This document shows, piece by piece, positions 27,564 through 39,694 of a stretch of DNA of 64,000 nucleotides. The position numbers and the translations under genes are program-made. Each line of letters starts with the position of its first letter. The stretch's first letter is position 1. The notes beneath the pieces are model-generated. The model saw only the letters and a list, made by a program, of their open reading frames with translations, was not told the origin of the DNA and made no database searches. The stretch spans positions 5,381,501 through 5,445,500 of the forward strand of contig JALIGW010000028.1 in assembly GCA_023053685.1 (NCBI GenBank), written 5' to 3'. The DNA comes from Diadophis punctatus similis (Eukaryota > Chordata > Lepidosauria > Squamata > Dipsadidae).

Positions 27564-28244
27564 TTGATATACAATGATATACATTCAGGATGCTAGAGAT
27601 CTTCCTGATGGGAGATATACAGTATATACACTATAGAGTTTTTGAATGATCAAGAGGTTTTCCAGCTCTACTATTGGACCAAGTAACTATACAGTACACT
27701 AGCTTTATCCTGTATTAAGTCATTTAATTACAAATATTCATTCATACTTTACTGAACAGAATCCTTTATTTGACATACTGTAAAATTATTTTAAAACTAA
27801 TGAGGAAAAGAAAGCAAAATTAAACACTAGCAGAACTGAGCTTTTTAGACGAGAGGACATAAAAATGAAATATGCTACATATGCAACTATCGCAGACTTG
27901 TGAAATTTGCCACTTAGGTGGTTACAATATGGAACAATAGTCATGTGATCCAGGCAAGCAGGATGAAAGCAAATTACAAGGCTTGTTGGCTGAGGAGAGA
28001 CAAGTTATATGCAAGGATGTCTGGGGAATACTCTAGATTGAAAAACATTTAATTACAAATACATGCACAGGAAGAGAGATGGGAGAATAAGGTCAAAGAA
28101 ATTATTGTCGATTACTGGAGTAAAGACACTTCTTTTTTATACAAACGCTGCCACAGCGACTCAGATATTCGCTCTCATGTCTCTTCGTGTTCTCTGAGTA
28201 ATCCTCTACATACGGTAGTTGCTGAAGGAAAAGCTTTGCCCCCA

Positions 28245-28318
28245 AAAGTTAAGGAGGGTCAGATCTGGTTCGAATTTGGATAGGGGACCACAAAGAACTG
28301 CCAAGGATGTAGAGCAGA
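28245..28318 (+). repeat. 5S rRNA-derived fragment (5S-type SINE head or pseudogene)
   Basis: AAAGTTAAGGAGGGTCAGAT, CTGGTTCGAATTTGGATAGG and GGACC follow the internal promoter half of vertebrate 5S rRNA (AAGCTAAGCAGGGTC, then TTGGATGGGAGACC) with scattered changes. Squamates are known to carry 5S-derived SINEs. The sequence before and after is not recognised. Confidence 0.5.
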
Positions 28319-28925
28319 CTGAAGGGAAATTATCCCAGAAGATGATAAGGACAGACTGTGGACAATAAATTACATAGATGAGTCCATACAGACATCAGGA
28401 GCCGACGACTTGAAGAATACCGTACCTTATGGCTGAGGGAAAGTGAATTAAGTTAGCAAAGCAAACAGTATAAAATAGGCATTTGAAGGCTGAATTCTTT
28501 GTAAGTTCTTTGTAAGGATAGATACAAGCAGGTGTGTGTAAGGTCAACTTTCATAACATAAGAAACTTGGCTAAGAATTAAGTCCATTGAGCTTTCAATG
28601 TAAACAGAGTAATTCATGTGAACTCTGAATTTGTTTGATTTTTTTTCTTCACAGTACCTAAGGTCTCCCGAGGTTAATGTTGCCAATTTTAAACTCATCA
28701 AATTTATAAAATACAAACCTTCCCTTCCCTCAAGTGAGGAAAAATGAGCTAAAAATCCTCTTCCTTCACCTGACATTATTGTTCTTGAAAAATCAAGAAA
28801 AAGGTACATTTTTTTCATTTGCCATCTCTGCATTAAATGATCACTATTCAGACAATGTTGCTACTGCTCAGCTTCCCACTGGAAACTTTTATACCCTAAA
28901 TCAAATTAGCATGTATTCTATAAAT

Positions 28926-29055
28926 CAGTATTTCTTAACTTTAGCAACTTTTAAGAGGTGTGGACTGCAACTCCCAGAATTCCCCAGCCAGCATTCTGGT
29001 TGAGGAATTCTGTGAGTTCCCACCTCTGAAAGGATGCTAGGGTTCAGAAACATTG
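28926..29055. mobile_element. hAT MITE, family E (palindromic), 130 bp
   Basis: Ends CAGTATTTCTTAAC / GGGTTCAGAAACATTG, nearly self-complementary over its length (CAACTCCCAGAATTCCCCAG in the left arm); duplication CTATAAAT/CTATAAAA. Confidence 0.8.
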
Positions 29056-30317
29056 CTATAAAACAACATGACTGTTTTTTAGTAATATATAACTTTTAAC
29101 TAATTTGTGGCATTTTCTATGCATTTTATTATCTTGTACCTCTTTCTAGAGAAGCCATTTCATTGAATTAAATAAACATGTATAGGATAGCAAGATTAAT
29201 GATAACAATCGGAAAGAAGTCTAAGGATTATGTTTCAATCGTTATTTAAATTATTTATTGAAATTTCAAAATCCGTTGTAACAAGCCATGCAAAGTGTCC
29301 TTAAATCACATCAGAGAAGATTGCCACTACAAGCACCTTGTGTTTTGTGTCCAATGCTGCAATCTTTTGAATGAACATTCCAGGGTTGTCCTAGCAACCA
29401 GATGGTTCTACTTACAATCCCATCTTCACAAGAAGATTAAATCAAATCAAGGCTTTCTGCATTAAAGAATAGCAGAAACAATCTTTATTAATAAAAAAAG
29501 CATTCTCCCGTTCCATTTTTTTCATCATTTCTAAATGAAATAAACAATTATAGGCTCATGTAATTGTTAATGTAAATGGTGAAAGTTAATTCCGCAGATG
29601 TATTATTAAACTCTTCTGTGACTGACTATACCAAATAATGAGTGCTTACAATCTTAATATTCACGATGTATTTCAGAAACAGATTAGAAAATATTGTGTT
29701 CATACTTCAATAAATTAAAAATTCAGCTTTATTTTTAATATATCAGTGCTCAGAATGAAATCTGCTTTCACTGATGTAGAAGTTATCAAAGGACAAATAA
29801 CTAAAATACCATGTGTTCCAATTGTTCTTGCTTGCCTGCTGCTTTCATTGTTAGCTCTTTCTACTTTAAATAAACATGCTTAAAAAACATGACAACGGAA
29901 GCCACCTACTAATTACAGATTGGATAGTTTATGGTTTTCACAAAATATTTATATAAGGTCAACTATAAACATGTAACAAAACACTTTTCCTAGCAGCCCA
30001 AGGATAACATCCGAATGAATTCCAAGTATAGTTTTGCATACATCACAAAAATATTTAGTTTCTTTTGGATGAGAGAACACTGGAGATTTATGATATCTGT
30101 GCAATGTTTGTAGTATTTCTCTGTAAGCAGGATTTATCCAGAACTTATTCAAGTAAGGAAAGGGATCTGCAGCAGGCAGCAAGTATAAAGAACTACGCTC
30201 TGTTTTTCCTTACTCTAACTAAACCTCTAAATTCTTGTCAGAATTCAAATTACAAAATTCCTTCTCTCACACATGCAGAGCACTAATTTCATGCTACTTT
30301 ACAAAGATCACCTAATA

Positions 30318-30576
30318 CAGTGATGGCAAACCTTTTTTCCCTCGGGTGCCGAAAGCACACGCGCAAGCCCACACCCATAATTTAATGCCCCCCATGCGCA
30401 CAACCCCCCTGCGCTGCCCCGCCCCCACGCATGCATGCACAATCCCCCTCCCCCATTTCCTGATTTCCGGTGGGCCTGGTAGGCCTGTTTTTCGCCCTCC
30501 CCAGGCTCCGGAGGCTTTCTTGGAGCCAAAAATCAGCTGGCCAGCGCGCACAGGTACCATAGGTTCGCCATCACAG
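30318..30576. mobile_element. hAT element, family B, 259 bp
   Basis: Ends CAGTGATGGCAAACC / GGTTCGCCATCACAG; perfect duplication ACCTAATA (30310-30317, 30577-30584). Shorter inside than the 25-kb copy. Confidence 0.88.
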
Positions 30577-30894
30577 ACCTAATATATTCCTGTAAATAAA
30601 CATAATGCACATTCACTAAATGTCATTATCAGTATCTGTCATGTTCCCAACAATGTGCCAAATAACACTTCAGTAAAAATCAATGTGACACAACCAAATT
30701 TATTGCCTAATCCCTATTTTGAAATTTGCTTAGGTTGCCATACTGAGGACTGGTTTTAAAGATAATGTGATCTTTCAAACCAACAGTTCAACTCTCAGAC
30801 ACTCATTTCCTTACAAGATGAGAGATATTATAGGGGAGAGGTGGTGGGGGGCAGAGAAGGATGCTAAAATCTTCCATACTTTTTTTGGGGGGGG

Positions 30895-31084
30895 AGTAAT
30901 TCCTTGGATCTTCATTCCTGATTTTTGTGGCAATATTTTTTTAGAAGTTGTTTGCCATTCTGTTCTTCCTAAGGCTGAGAAAGGATGGCTGGCACAAAGT
31001 TTTATGCCTAAAGCAGAGATTAGAACTCATGATCTCTCAGATTCTAGTGTGGGGCCTTAAACCACCACCTCACACTGGGTCTCC
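30895..31084 (-). repeat. Sauria-type tRNA SINE
   Basis: The antisense copy shows GGTGGTGGTTTAAGGCC, TGAGTTCTAATCTCTGC and TCAGCCTTAGGAAGAACAG. Confidence 0.68.
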
Positions 31085-31369
31085 AAAATTCCCTTTCTTG
31101 TAACTAATTCTCTAAGAATGCCTTTCCTGTGGCAACCCCAATTCTCATAAACTGCTCCAATCCTTTCTAAGCCTTTTGACCAGTGCTTGTTGCAAAACCA
31201 AACTTCCCTTCACTGCACCAGCAATGAGGAGTGCAGGTAATTTACCATGGGACATAAGTGCAAAGTGTAAAAGAAACAGTGGAAGACTTGTTCGATGATG
31301 TCAGCCTTCCCAGGTAGACAAGACAGAAAACACAACTGTCTCTTTTTCTCTTTTACAGCCTCAGAAGCT

Positions 31370-31515
31370 AAGGAGGTTCTTTTTTGAGTCTCTTTTTCTG
31401 CCCATTATGCAGCTGAAGGCTATGCTCCCTCTTGCCTGATGATTGTTCCCTAGGTAGCATCTTTCCCCATCTAACCACCCACCCTCAAGGTCATTCCCAC
31501 ATACCATTACATATA
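31370..31515. repeat. Unnamed dispersed repeat, copy 2
   Basis: It shares GATTGTTCCCTAGGTAGCAT and CACATACCATTACAT with 4080-4215, same orientation and spacing, diverged by eye about one base in five. Confidence 0.6.
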
Positions 31516-32275
31516 TAGTATATTCCCTTTCGGTTTGCTAGTATGAAGGTTACAGAAGTAGGAGATGCTGCTCTGCAAGTGTATTGTTACATCAACAACT
31601 GCGCACTGTGACAAGAACAAGATACCCTTTTACAGCTTTCATGTTAGTCATCCCTGGAGTTGGAGGCAAGCTAAGTGTTTTCACCATGAACCTGAATATT
31701 TCCACTGCACTGCAGTGCTAAGCAGTATTACAAATGTTATTCAGCACTTACCCTTACCCTTCCTCTTCTAAATTATTAATTTAATTTTGCATCAGGATTC
31801 TGCAGCCAATCTGACTAACTGTAGGTCATCTGTTTCAAAATCAGCAGTAATCTGATTTTGCATATAGATCCTTACAACTTTTAGTTCTCAGTATAATTTT
31901 ACGGTCAAAGATCTGTATTTCTTCATCCTTTTCACGCTCCATGGACTGTCAGACAGAAACTTCAAATCTTCCCACCAGCCGTGCAGATATTAAATTCTGG
32001 CACTATTTATTTTTACCCTTTGGAATTGCAGTACATTTTGCAAATATGAGAAACAGCTGTTCCTTTCCTACAGCAATAGGAAGACTTGAAACTCAAACTT
32101 GTCATACAGTATTTGAATCACTAAAGATAAGCATTTTAACATGCTAAAATTAAGCTTAAACAAGACTGTGGGGTTTGCGACTCAGCAAAAATATGGTGTT
32201 TTAGCGTGTGTATGACACCAAGAAATGTTAAGTTTTTTCAAGCAGAGCTTGCAAGTTATGAGAAAATAGCAACTA

Positions 32276-32650
32276 CAGGTAGTCCTTGACTTACAACCAT
32301 TCATTTAGTGACCATTCAAAGTTACAACAGCACTGAAATATGACAGTTTTTCACACTTATGGTCAGCCATGATCATATGATCAAAATTTGGACGCTTGGC
32401 AACTGTTTCATATTTAGGACAGTTGCAGTGTCCTTGGGTCATGTAAATCACCTTTTGCAACCTTCTGACTAGCAAAGTCAATAGGGAAACCAGATTCACT
32501 TAACAACTGGGTTACTAATGTAACAACCTCAGTGATTCACTTAACAGGGGCAAGAAAGGACATGAAACTAGGCAAAACTCACTTAAGAACTGGCTTACTT
32601 AGCAACTGACATTTTGGGTTCAATTGTGGCCATAAGTCAAATACTACCAG
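32276..32650. mobile_element. Mariner-type MITE (CAGGTAGTCC ends), 375 bp
   Basis: Ends CAGGTAGTCCTTGACTTA / TAAGTCAAATACTACCAG, flanked by TA on both sides, as for Tc1/mariner insertions. Non-coding. Confidence 0.78.
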
Positions 32651-32652
32651 TA

Positions 32653-33152
32653 TGTTTTGTTAAATAGTTAATTAGCAAATTGTGTATAACAATTTGTCTG
32701 AGACTCACAGTTAGAAATCTAAGGAATATAGCAGGTTAAAAAGGCATAATTTTCCCTTCCTTTTCCTGTAATCCTTATAGAAATGATATAAGGATGGTTT
32801 TCATATATTGGCTTTTGTGTTCATCTTTATAATTATGTTCAGTTTAATGAGTCTGCTGTAGAGGGCAAAATAAGATGTGCCAATTAAGAAACCATAATCA
32901 AACCTAAAGGTGCTGGTATCAAAATAATTTGGAGAGAAATATGGAAGAAAAACTTCTAGACCCTTTGTCACAGCATGCATGCAGTTTCAAGGATCAGTAA
33001 GACAGCAAGAATTTGATATTACGTTATCAGAGCAAAAAGGTTATGGAAAAATCACCACCCAAAAAAATCTACTGAAAAGTAAAGATTATCTTATCTGGTA
33101 ATATGAACCAAAAAAGAGGGAGGGAGGGAGGGAGAGGGAGAGGGAGAGGGAG

Positions 33153-33233
<81 letters not shown>

Positions 33234-34544
33234 ATTTCCCCAAAATTTAAGTAACCACAGATTATAAAGAAGAGAAGGAAAGAAAGTTAAAAACAGCTAA
33301 AGCCATGCTATTTAAAAAGAAAAAGAAACACTACCAGAAGCAAGTTTTTTGAGAGAAGAACTTGCTTTAAATGTGCACAAGTGTGACTGCTTAAAAAAAC
33401 AACAACCGGAAAGTGTGCATCCTACCTATTGCTCCCTACATATATTTAAAGAGGGAGAGCACTAGATGCTTAGATGAGGCTTTAGAATTTTAGAATTTCA
33501 ATGCGAAATCATTCAATTAGAATGTGTACCCAATCTATGAAAACTGACTCTTTTCCTGCATCACCCCTATTGTTTACATTGGCAACATCCCCATAAAGGC
33601 AGATGTTTTTGAGCAGCTGCTATTGACAGCAACTGACATCCATGTGATTAAAGTCTCCATGAGATTATCAGATTATAAGCATGACTGCTCACCCATGCCT
33701 GTGGGCTTCAACTGGTGCCTTTTGAATGATTCAGCCACACTTTCTCTTGTTTCAGCCTTTACTCCAAAAAATATTGAATTGTATGCTGATATACTTGACA
33801 CTTAAAGCAGTTTATAGTAATAGAATCATTTACAAATCTGCACAACTATACATTCAGGAGAAACGCATACTAGTATAACTAAGGACAGAACGTAATTTTC
33901 TGCTTTGAAAAATGTATTTTGATTGAAGTCAAAATGCCAATTGCATACCCAATACACAAAAACTGAGGAAAAGTGCATAATTTATTTGCTTCAAGGGAAT
34001 TGACACAATAAATTACGCTGCTTTCTCTTTTAGCAAATGACCTCATGGCTGAGAGAAGAAACAGTATGATGAGAAATCAAAGAGTTTCGTTTCTTACCTC
34101 ACATAAATTAATTTCATTCATCCTCCATTATCTTCCTGCTTTCCTTGTTTCTCACTCTAAAGATAAGTTCCTTTCCCTTTAAATTTATCATGAACTATTC
34201 ACTGGAAAGTAATCATTTGTGTGAAAAAAACCAGTCACAATTTTATCAGCTATAACAAAATAGTTAAAGTAGATCTTAGTCCTCCTCATCCATTTGTATT
34301 TGCTCTTTTCAGACTCCACATGACTGCTAAAGTCTAATGGCAAAACAGTGTGGTTTTTCTGTAACTTTAAAAGCATTCGTTTTTGCCTTTCAGCTGCTAA
34401 CGGAATTTCAGCTCTAGTGTAAAATAAATTCATGGAGATTATCAAAATTGCAAAATTAGATAGTGAAAAATATATATGAGAAACCTCTTAACACATTTAC
34501 ATGAAGTACAAAAAAAGAGATTTTAGATATCTGTAGATATAGCT
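32653..34544. other. Intronic, purine tract only
   Basis: Apart from the purine tract nothing is recognised. Frames of 60-85 codons lack motifs. Confidence 0.45.
33116..33230. repeat. (GGGA)n / (AG)n purine tract
   Basis: GGGAGGGAGGGA, then GAGGGA units, then about 70 bases of AG: a 115-base all-purine run broken by one C. Confidence 0.97.
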
Positions 34545-34591
<47 letters not shown>

Positions 34592-34595
34592 TTAC
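34545..34595. repeat. (TAC)n microsatellite
   Basis: About 15 TAC units with one interruption. Confidence 0.95.
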
Positions 34596-34616
34596 TTACC
34601 ACTATCTCCAGGAATT

Positions 34617-35185
34617 ATTTATTTATTTATTTATTTTATTTATTAAAATTTCTATGCCGCCCAACTCCCGAGGGACTCTGGGCGGCTCACAGCATGTATA
34701 GAAACATATAAAAGTAAAAACAATTTTATAAAAAACCATATTAAAATACTATGCATAATTTAAAAACTTTCATTCATACCCCGCCTTCCGGAAGAGCCAA
34801 GTTTTTATTGCTTTACGGAAGGCCAGCAGGGTGGGGATAATCCTGATCTCTGGAGGGAGTTGGTTCCAAAGGGAGGGGGCTCCCACAGAGAAGGCTCTCC
34901 CCCTTGGCCCCGCCAACCGGCATTGCTTGGTCGATGGGACCTGGAGGAGACCCACTCTGTGGGACCTAACTGGTCGTAGGGAGGTATGTGGCAGGATGCG
35001 GTCCCGAAGGTAACCTGGCCCTGAGCCATGTAGGGCTTTAAAGGTAACGACCAACACCTTGAATTGGATCCAGAGACTAATGGGCAGCCAATGCAGCTGG
35101 CGGAGAATCGGTGTTACGTGGGTGCATCTAGGTACACCCACCACAGCTCGCGCAGCTGCATTTTGCACCAATTGCAGAATGCCTT
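34617..35185 (-). mobile_element. L2/L3-like LINE 3' end with an open 133-codon C-terminus
   Basis: The minus-strand frame 35171-34770 reads VQNAAARAVVGVPRCTHVTP, then LRQLHWLPISLWIQFKVLV and FKALHGSGPGYL. This is the C-terminal region of CR1/L2-group LINE ORF2, open to its stop. About 150 bases of 3' UTR follow, including GGCGGC-type sequence near 34660-34690, and then a (TAAA)n tail at 34617-34645. The open frame and sharp tail suggest a younger copy than the others in this window. It is strongly 5'-truncated. Confidence 0.72.
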
Positions 35186-35309
35186 TGGTATCAGAAATAA
35201 CATCTTATTTTATCTCATCTGCATATATACTGTAAGTTGAACATTTTATCTTTAAGATCTTTAAGCATTATGAACAATTTGGTCCAGGCAGTCCCAAGAT
35301 TAAGAATAT

Positions 35310-35865
35310 CCACATATAATGTTGCTGTTGCATGAGCTGCATTTGTTACCAGTTTGCTTCAGGGTCCAATTCAAGGTAGTAGTCATTACCTTATAAAGCC
35401 GTATATGGCACAGATCCAGGGTATCTGAGCAGCTATCTCGTCCCAATAGGACTAGCCTATTCCATTTGCTCCAGTGGAAAGGGGCCTGCTACGGACCCCA
35501 TCTGCTAAGGAATCCCATTGGGCAGGGATTCAAGGAGAAGAACCTTTTCCACTGTGGCCCCCACCTCTGTGGAACACTCTACCATCAGAGATGGGAACTT
35601 CTCCCACCTTTTTGGCATGCCAGAAGGGTATTAAAACTTGGTTTTGCTGGTTGGCTTAGAGCCCCAAGAGGTGCTCACCACTGGAGATGGTTGATGAGAT
35701 AAGATCACATCCCCATTTCATCTATCTCCTCGCTTATAGTTTTTGAAATACTTTTAAAATTGTAATCATTTTTCTATTTATCTTTTTATGGTTTCTAGGT
35801 TGCCCAGAGTCTCCTTGTTGAGGATATAGGTGATATATAAATTAAATAAATTGATTAAATAAATT
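35310..35865 (+). mobile_element. L2/L3-like LINE 3' fragment
   Basis: The forward frame begins LHELHLLPVCFRVQFKVVV, the same ORF2 tail motif as the minus-strand copy just to the left. It continues to GTTGCCCAGAGTCTCC and an ATTAAATAAA-type end near 35865. The frame is interrupted. The two neighbouring copies face each other by their truncated 5' ends. Confidence 0.6.
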
Positions 35866-36249
35866 TGTACTTATGAAAAGACTACACATTACTAAAAATG
35901 GCATATAGCTAAATAAAAAGGGATCTGACTAGAAATGGCAGATAGCTGAACAGCAATGGGATCCAACTAGAAATGGCAGGTGCATTTTCCTTATTTGAGC
36001 CGCTGAGCCGCTAAACCGCGCAATGTTTTCATGACCATCACAAAATAGTGTGTGTGCATTTTTAATATACTGTGCAGCTGGTTTTCCAAGGTTTTTAGCA
36101 GTTTGCAAGGACATTATGCAGCTTCAGTGGTTTGTTGGCTCAAGGAAAGAAGGAAGAAGTCTGTCCACCATTTTTAGTCAGATCATGTGACATTTTACTT
36201 GGATGATGTTGTTTTTCTCTATTTACCATGCTTCCAAAGCATAAATCCC

Positions 36250-37920
36250 ATGCAAGTGTTGGTGGCATATCAAAGAAAAAAAAATCCAATAACAAATATA
36301 GTAGAATTAATAAAGCAGTCAGAAAGAGGTGAAATGCCATCAGACGTGGGAGGCATTTGGCTATACTTGGTCAATGAACATTTTTAAAGTGTAAAGTAAG
36401 AATAATGGAGCATATGAAAGCCCTGCCCTGCCCTGCCCTAAGCTACAATTATTATTAAACAACACAGTGATTTAATCATTGAAGTGGAAATACAATTGAT
36501 AATTTTGTATCAGCATATGCCTATTAGCCTTACTTTATTGAAGGCTTGAAACCTTCTCAATAATTTAAAAGCTATACGTGCAGCAACTGAAAGTGACTGC
36601 GATGGAGAATTTTTTGTGAGTGGAGGCTGGTTCAGACATTTCAGAGTGAAGGTGAATTTACATAATATTAAAGCTGAAGCAGTGGGTGCCAATTTAAGTG
36701 CTGAGTGACGTTCCTGACATGTTTAAAACAATCATTGAAAAGGGATGTTATTTGCCAGACCAAATATTTAATGTAGACAAAACTGGCTGGTTTGGGGGGA
36801 AATATATCTGAAAGGACCTACATTTTGAAAGAGGAAAAAAGTGCAGTGCAGCAGATACAGTATAAGGCATGAAGGATATGCTTACATTATTTCCTGGCGG
36901 TAACGCTTCTGAGAATTTCAAAGTCAAGCCTTTACTTGTTTAAGTAGGCAAACTCAAGACTATATGGGGCACTTCACCCTATCATTAAGGTATTTCTTTC
37001 TATTATTATTTAAGGCAAATACAAAGGCTTTTCTTACTATTACCATTTTTCAAGATTGGTTCTGAAATCATTTTGTCCCTATTGCTGAATATTGTTGCAT
37101 GGTCAAAAAAATTCCTTTCAAGCTTCTTCTTGTGCTTCACAACACACCCAACCACTTTAGATGACCTTCACCCAATGTAGAGGTCATATTTTTATCCATA
37201 CACACTCACACATCATTAAGGATTTATTTATACTATAGAAAGTTATACTATAACTTTCTTCCAATCAGTCAGGGCTACCTAAAATGATAAGATAAGCTTA
37301 GAGGGGTTCTGGAGAAAGTATAGCATCTGTGTACCATCAAAAATGCTGCTGTTTTGTGAGATGAAGTGAAGCAGTCAAATAGGACAGGAGTGAAACAAAT
37401 TGCGGTCCCAATTTGTGAATGCTTTTCAGTTTACAATTTATATCACTGAAGCCAGGCAAACTGTGGTTAATATTTGGCAATCAATTGCAGTTGCTCATCA
37501 GTGAAAATAAAGTTGCTCGACTATCTCGCCAAAGAACTGGCCAATGTAGAACGTATAGTACTAGATCAGCAAATGAAAGCACTTGAGGAAGACGACTAGG
37601 ACCTTCAAACTCCAGAACTGAAAAAAGTTTTTAAAGAAAGTGTTAGCTAAAGCCTTTCATCTCATTGAAGCAGGGATGGCAAAGTTAGAAGACAAGATCT
37701 TAATACAGAGAGGTTCTCCAAAGTTTACTGTATTGTTGAGGGTCTCAGCTGCTACAAGGCCATTTATGATGAGAAAAATAAAATATGTGTGCAAACTTTC
37801 TTCAGTGCCTACTTCACTGAAGTAATTGACTCCAGTAGTAAAGCCTCCATCCCCAACAGCAGAATCAAACCCTGAATTCCATCCTCTACAACAACACATC
37901 CTCTACAACACCAGACCCAT
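36250..37920 (+). pseudogene. Tigger/pogo-type transposase fossil
   Basis: Translating across frames gives, in order: a helix-turn-helix start (NIVELIKQSERGEMPSDVG, then NEHF and IMEHMK); a CENP-B-like linker; FKTIIEKGCYLPDQIFNVD followed by KTGWFGGK, the first catalytic-Asp region of the pogo DDE domain; a LFPGGNASENFKVKPLLV block; and a C-terminus with GLSCYKAIYDEKNK and a Ser/Pro-rich end. These are the landmarks of Tigger (Tc1/mariner superfamily, pogo group) transposases. Many stops and frameshifts make it a fossil. I could not identify terminal inverted repeats. It lies between an L2-like LINE and an R4-like LINE. Confidence 0.72.
36415..36439. repeat. (CCCTG)n short tandem repeat
   Basis: Four CCCTG-type units within the Tigger fossil, an insertion relative to the transposase frame. 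Confidence 0.85.
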
Positions 37921-38192
37921 CCTCTTCATCAGTAGCCATGTACTGTTAACTGCTAAGTATAATCTTCTTTCTCTATCTAAACTGCTTCAAGAATTTTTAT
38001 TATTAGAATGTTATGGTTCATCACACAGTGAGCCAGATGTTTATACTAGATTTGGCATTTTTATGCACCTATTGAGTTCTTCCCAAGAACCTGGAATAAG
38101 TGGATGGTGTTTGATGGTATTTAAAATGACACCAGAGGATTTAAATTGCCTTTTGCCATTGACTGATAAGGATTTTGATTGATTGATTGATT

Positions 38193-38298
38193 GAGGACCC
38201 AGATTGTTGGGGGCAATAGGCTGACTCTGTAAACTGCTGAGAGAGGGTTGTAAAACACTGTGAAGCGGTATATAAGTCTAAGTGCTATTGCTATTTTG
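38193..38298 (+). repeat. tRNA-derived squamate SINE, 5'-truncated
   Basis: It begins at GAGGACCCAGATTGTTGGGG and ends GAAGCGGTATATAAGTCTAA. ATTTTG flanks it as a possible short target duplication. It lies in the R4-like LINE behind a (GATT)n run. Confidence 0.8.
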
Positions 38299-38376
38299 TG
38301 AATGCCAAAGGTGTTCAAGTGGTGCTCCAGATGTTTTGGAATTGCACCCAAGGAGCCTATCACTATTGGTCCTATC

Positions 38377-38691
38377 CAGCAGAGGGTTCCAGTTATTTTT
38401 GCTACCGGTGCGCATCGCGAGCATACGCAGAAGTGAACTCACGTTCCATCGGGCGATTTCACTTCCGCGCATGCTTAGGACGACATTACAAGCCGAAACA
38501 CAGCTGAGGAGCTTCTCAGCTGTGCTTCAGAGGAAGAATAAAGGTCGGTATTAAAACAAGGGCGGGTGGGAAGGCTTTTTTCCGACAGCTCAGGATGCGG
38601 AGAAGCCGGAAAAAAGCACCTAAAAATGATGTCATCGCCGGGCTCCTACCGGTGCGGCGTCCCGCACAGCACCCGTAGGAACCCACCACTG
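38377..38691. mobile_element. hAT element, family A-like, 315 bp
   Basis: Ends CAGCAGAGGGTTCC / GGAACCCACCACTG; perfect duplication GTCCTATC (38369-38376, 38692-38699). GC-rich inside. Inserted in an R4-like LINE. Confidence 0.88.
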
Positions 38692-38964
38692 GTCCTATCT
38701 TTGTTTTCTTTTGTCACAGTTGTTCAATTTCTATTTGGATCTTGTGGTTTTGTATTTTGTGATTTTCTTGTGTTATTTCTCTTCTGTTACACTGTCTCCA
38801 AGTACTCTTCCAACTAGTATCCACTATCCATGCTTTTTTATCTTTCTTATCAATAATTAGGACCAGAGTGTTCTGTGGCAGATGCTTGTCTGTTTGAATT
38901 CTAAAGAAACACTTTGGCTTCTTCATTATTATTAGTTTTGTATATTTTGTGGTCCTAGTATATT

Positions 38965-39240
38965 GTTATTATGGTTTGTCACACAGTCAACCAGATGTTC
39001 AGACTTGGGTTGGCATCCTTCTCCACCTTTCGAACCCCTTTCCAAGGACCTGGGATAGGCAGATGCAGATGTTTAATGGTATTACAGATATCATCGCAGG
39101 ATGTAAGCTGTTCCAAGTAAAGCTGCTTTTTGTATTATTTACTATGTTATTATGTTTAAGATGTTGTGAGGTATTTGGAAGTATTTCTGAAGTGTTTTAT
39201 ATGCATATGAAAGGTAAAATAAATGCTATATATTAAGACA
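38965..39240 (-). mobile_element. R4/Dong-like LINE 3' UTR fragment
   Basis: The segment from TATGGTTTGTCACACAGTC through GGACCTGGGATAGGCAGATG is homologous to 38020-38110 and to 14870-14965. It is a second, adjacent copy of the same 3' end in the same orientation as the upstream LINE. Confidence 0.55.
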
Positions 39241-39559
39241 AACATTTCACGGACACTAAACAACCTGTTCCAACTTGTGATTCTACAACAGAGAAATGTA
39301 AAGTACTTCTGTACTCTCAAGGGCCTATACTTGAAGCTTGTTTCTCTGACCTTTTAAAATTATTGGATACCTAGCAGGTGCTTGGTAGCCTTAAAACCAA
39401 CTAGCTCTTTACATAATAGTCACCTGTCACCTGGGAGATGCTGGTTTGTGCCTTAATCCTTACATAATTGATATTCAGGGACTGGGCTGGTTGAGAAATG
39501 GACATTGACATCTGATATAAAACAACTAGCTATGTACAAATCAACATGTTTATTAAATA

Positions 39560-39694
39560 CCCTGTTTCCACCAAAATAAGACATCCCCTGATAATAAGCC
39601 CAGTCGGGCTTTTGAGTGCATGGCAATAAGGCCAAGCACTTATTTCAGGGTTCAAAAAAATATAAGACAGGGTCTTATTTTCGGGAAAACACAG
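39560..39694. mobile_element. Short TA-flanked MITE (CCCTGTTTCC ends), 135 bp
   Basis: Imperfect inverted ends CCCTGTTTCCACCAAAATAA / TTATTTTCGGGAAAACACAG between TA dinucleotides. Non-coding. Confidence 0.7.

Larger units (their letters stand above)
24691..28244. other. Intronic with two hAT and one SINE insertion
   Basis: Between the annotated elements lies unassigned sequence. 25180-25411 and 25857-25990 look like two sides of an older unidentified repeat split by the hAT. Confidence 0.4.
29056..32273. other. Intronic with hAT, SINE and an unnamed repeat
   Basis: Outside the annotated elements no exon or known repeat is seen. Confidence 0.4.
38018..38955 (-). mobile_element. R4/Dong-like LINE 3' portion, interrupted by a SINE and a hAT
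   Basis: On the minus strand, 38926-38700 gives RIQTDKHLPQNTLVLIIDKK and then KDKKAWIVD. 38363-38320 gives IGSLGAIPKHLEHHLNTFG. These resemble the C-terminal restriction-like endonuclease region of R4/Dong-type non-LTR retrotransposons. The 3' UTR continues to about 38018. A 5'-truncated tRNA SINE sits at 38193-38298 and a hAT at 38377-38691, so the LINE is the oldest layer. Stops and substitutions show it is inactive. The clade is from memory; another LINE clade with a similar tail is possible. Confidence 0.6.

Noticed and set aside
34545..34650. Regular short repeats resembling an array
   Set aside because: A TAC microsatellite and the (TAAA)n tail of a LINE. No spacer-repeat structure, so not CRISPR.
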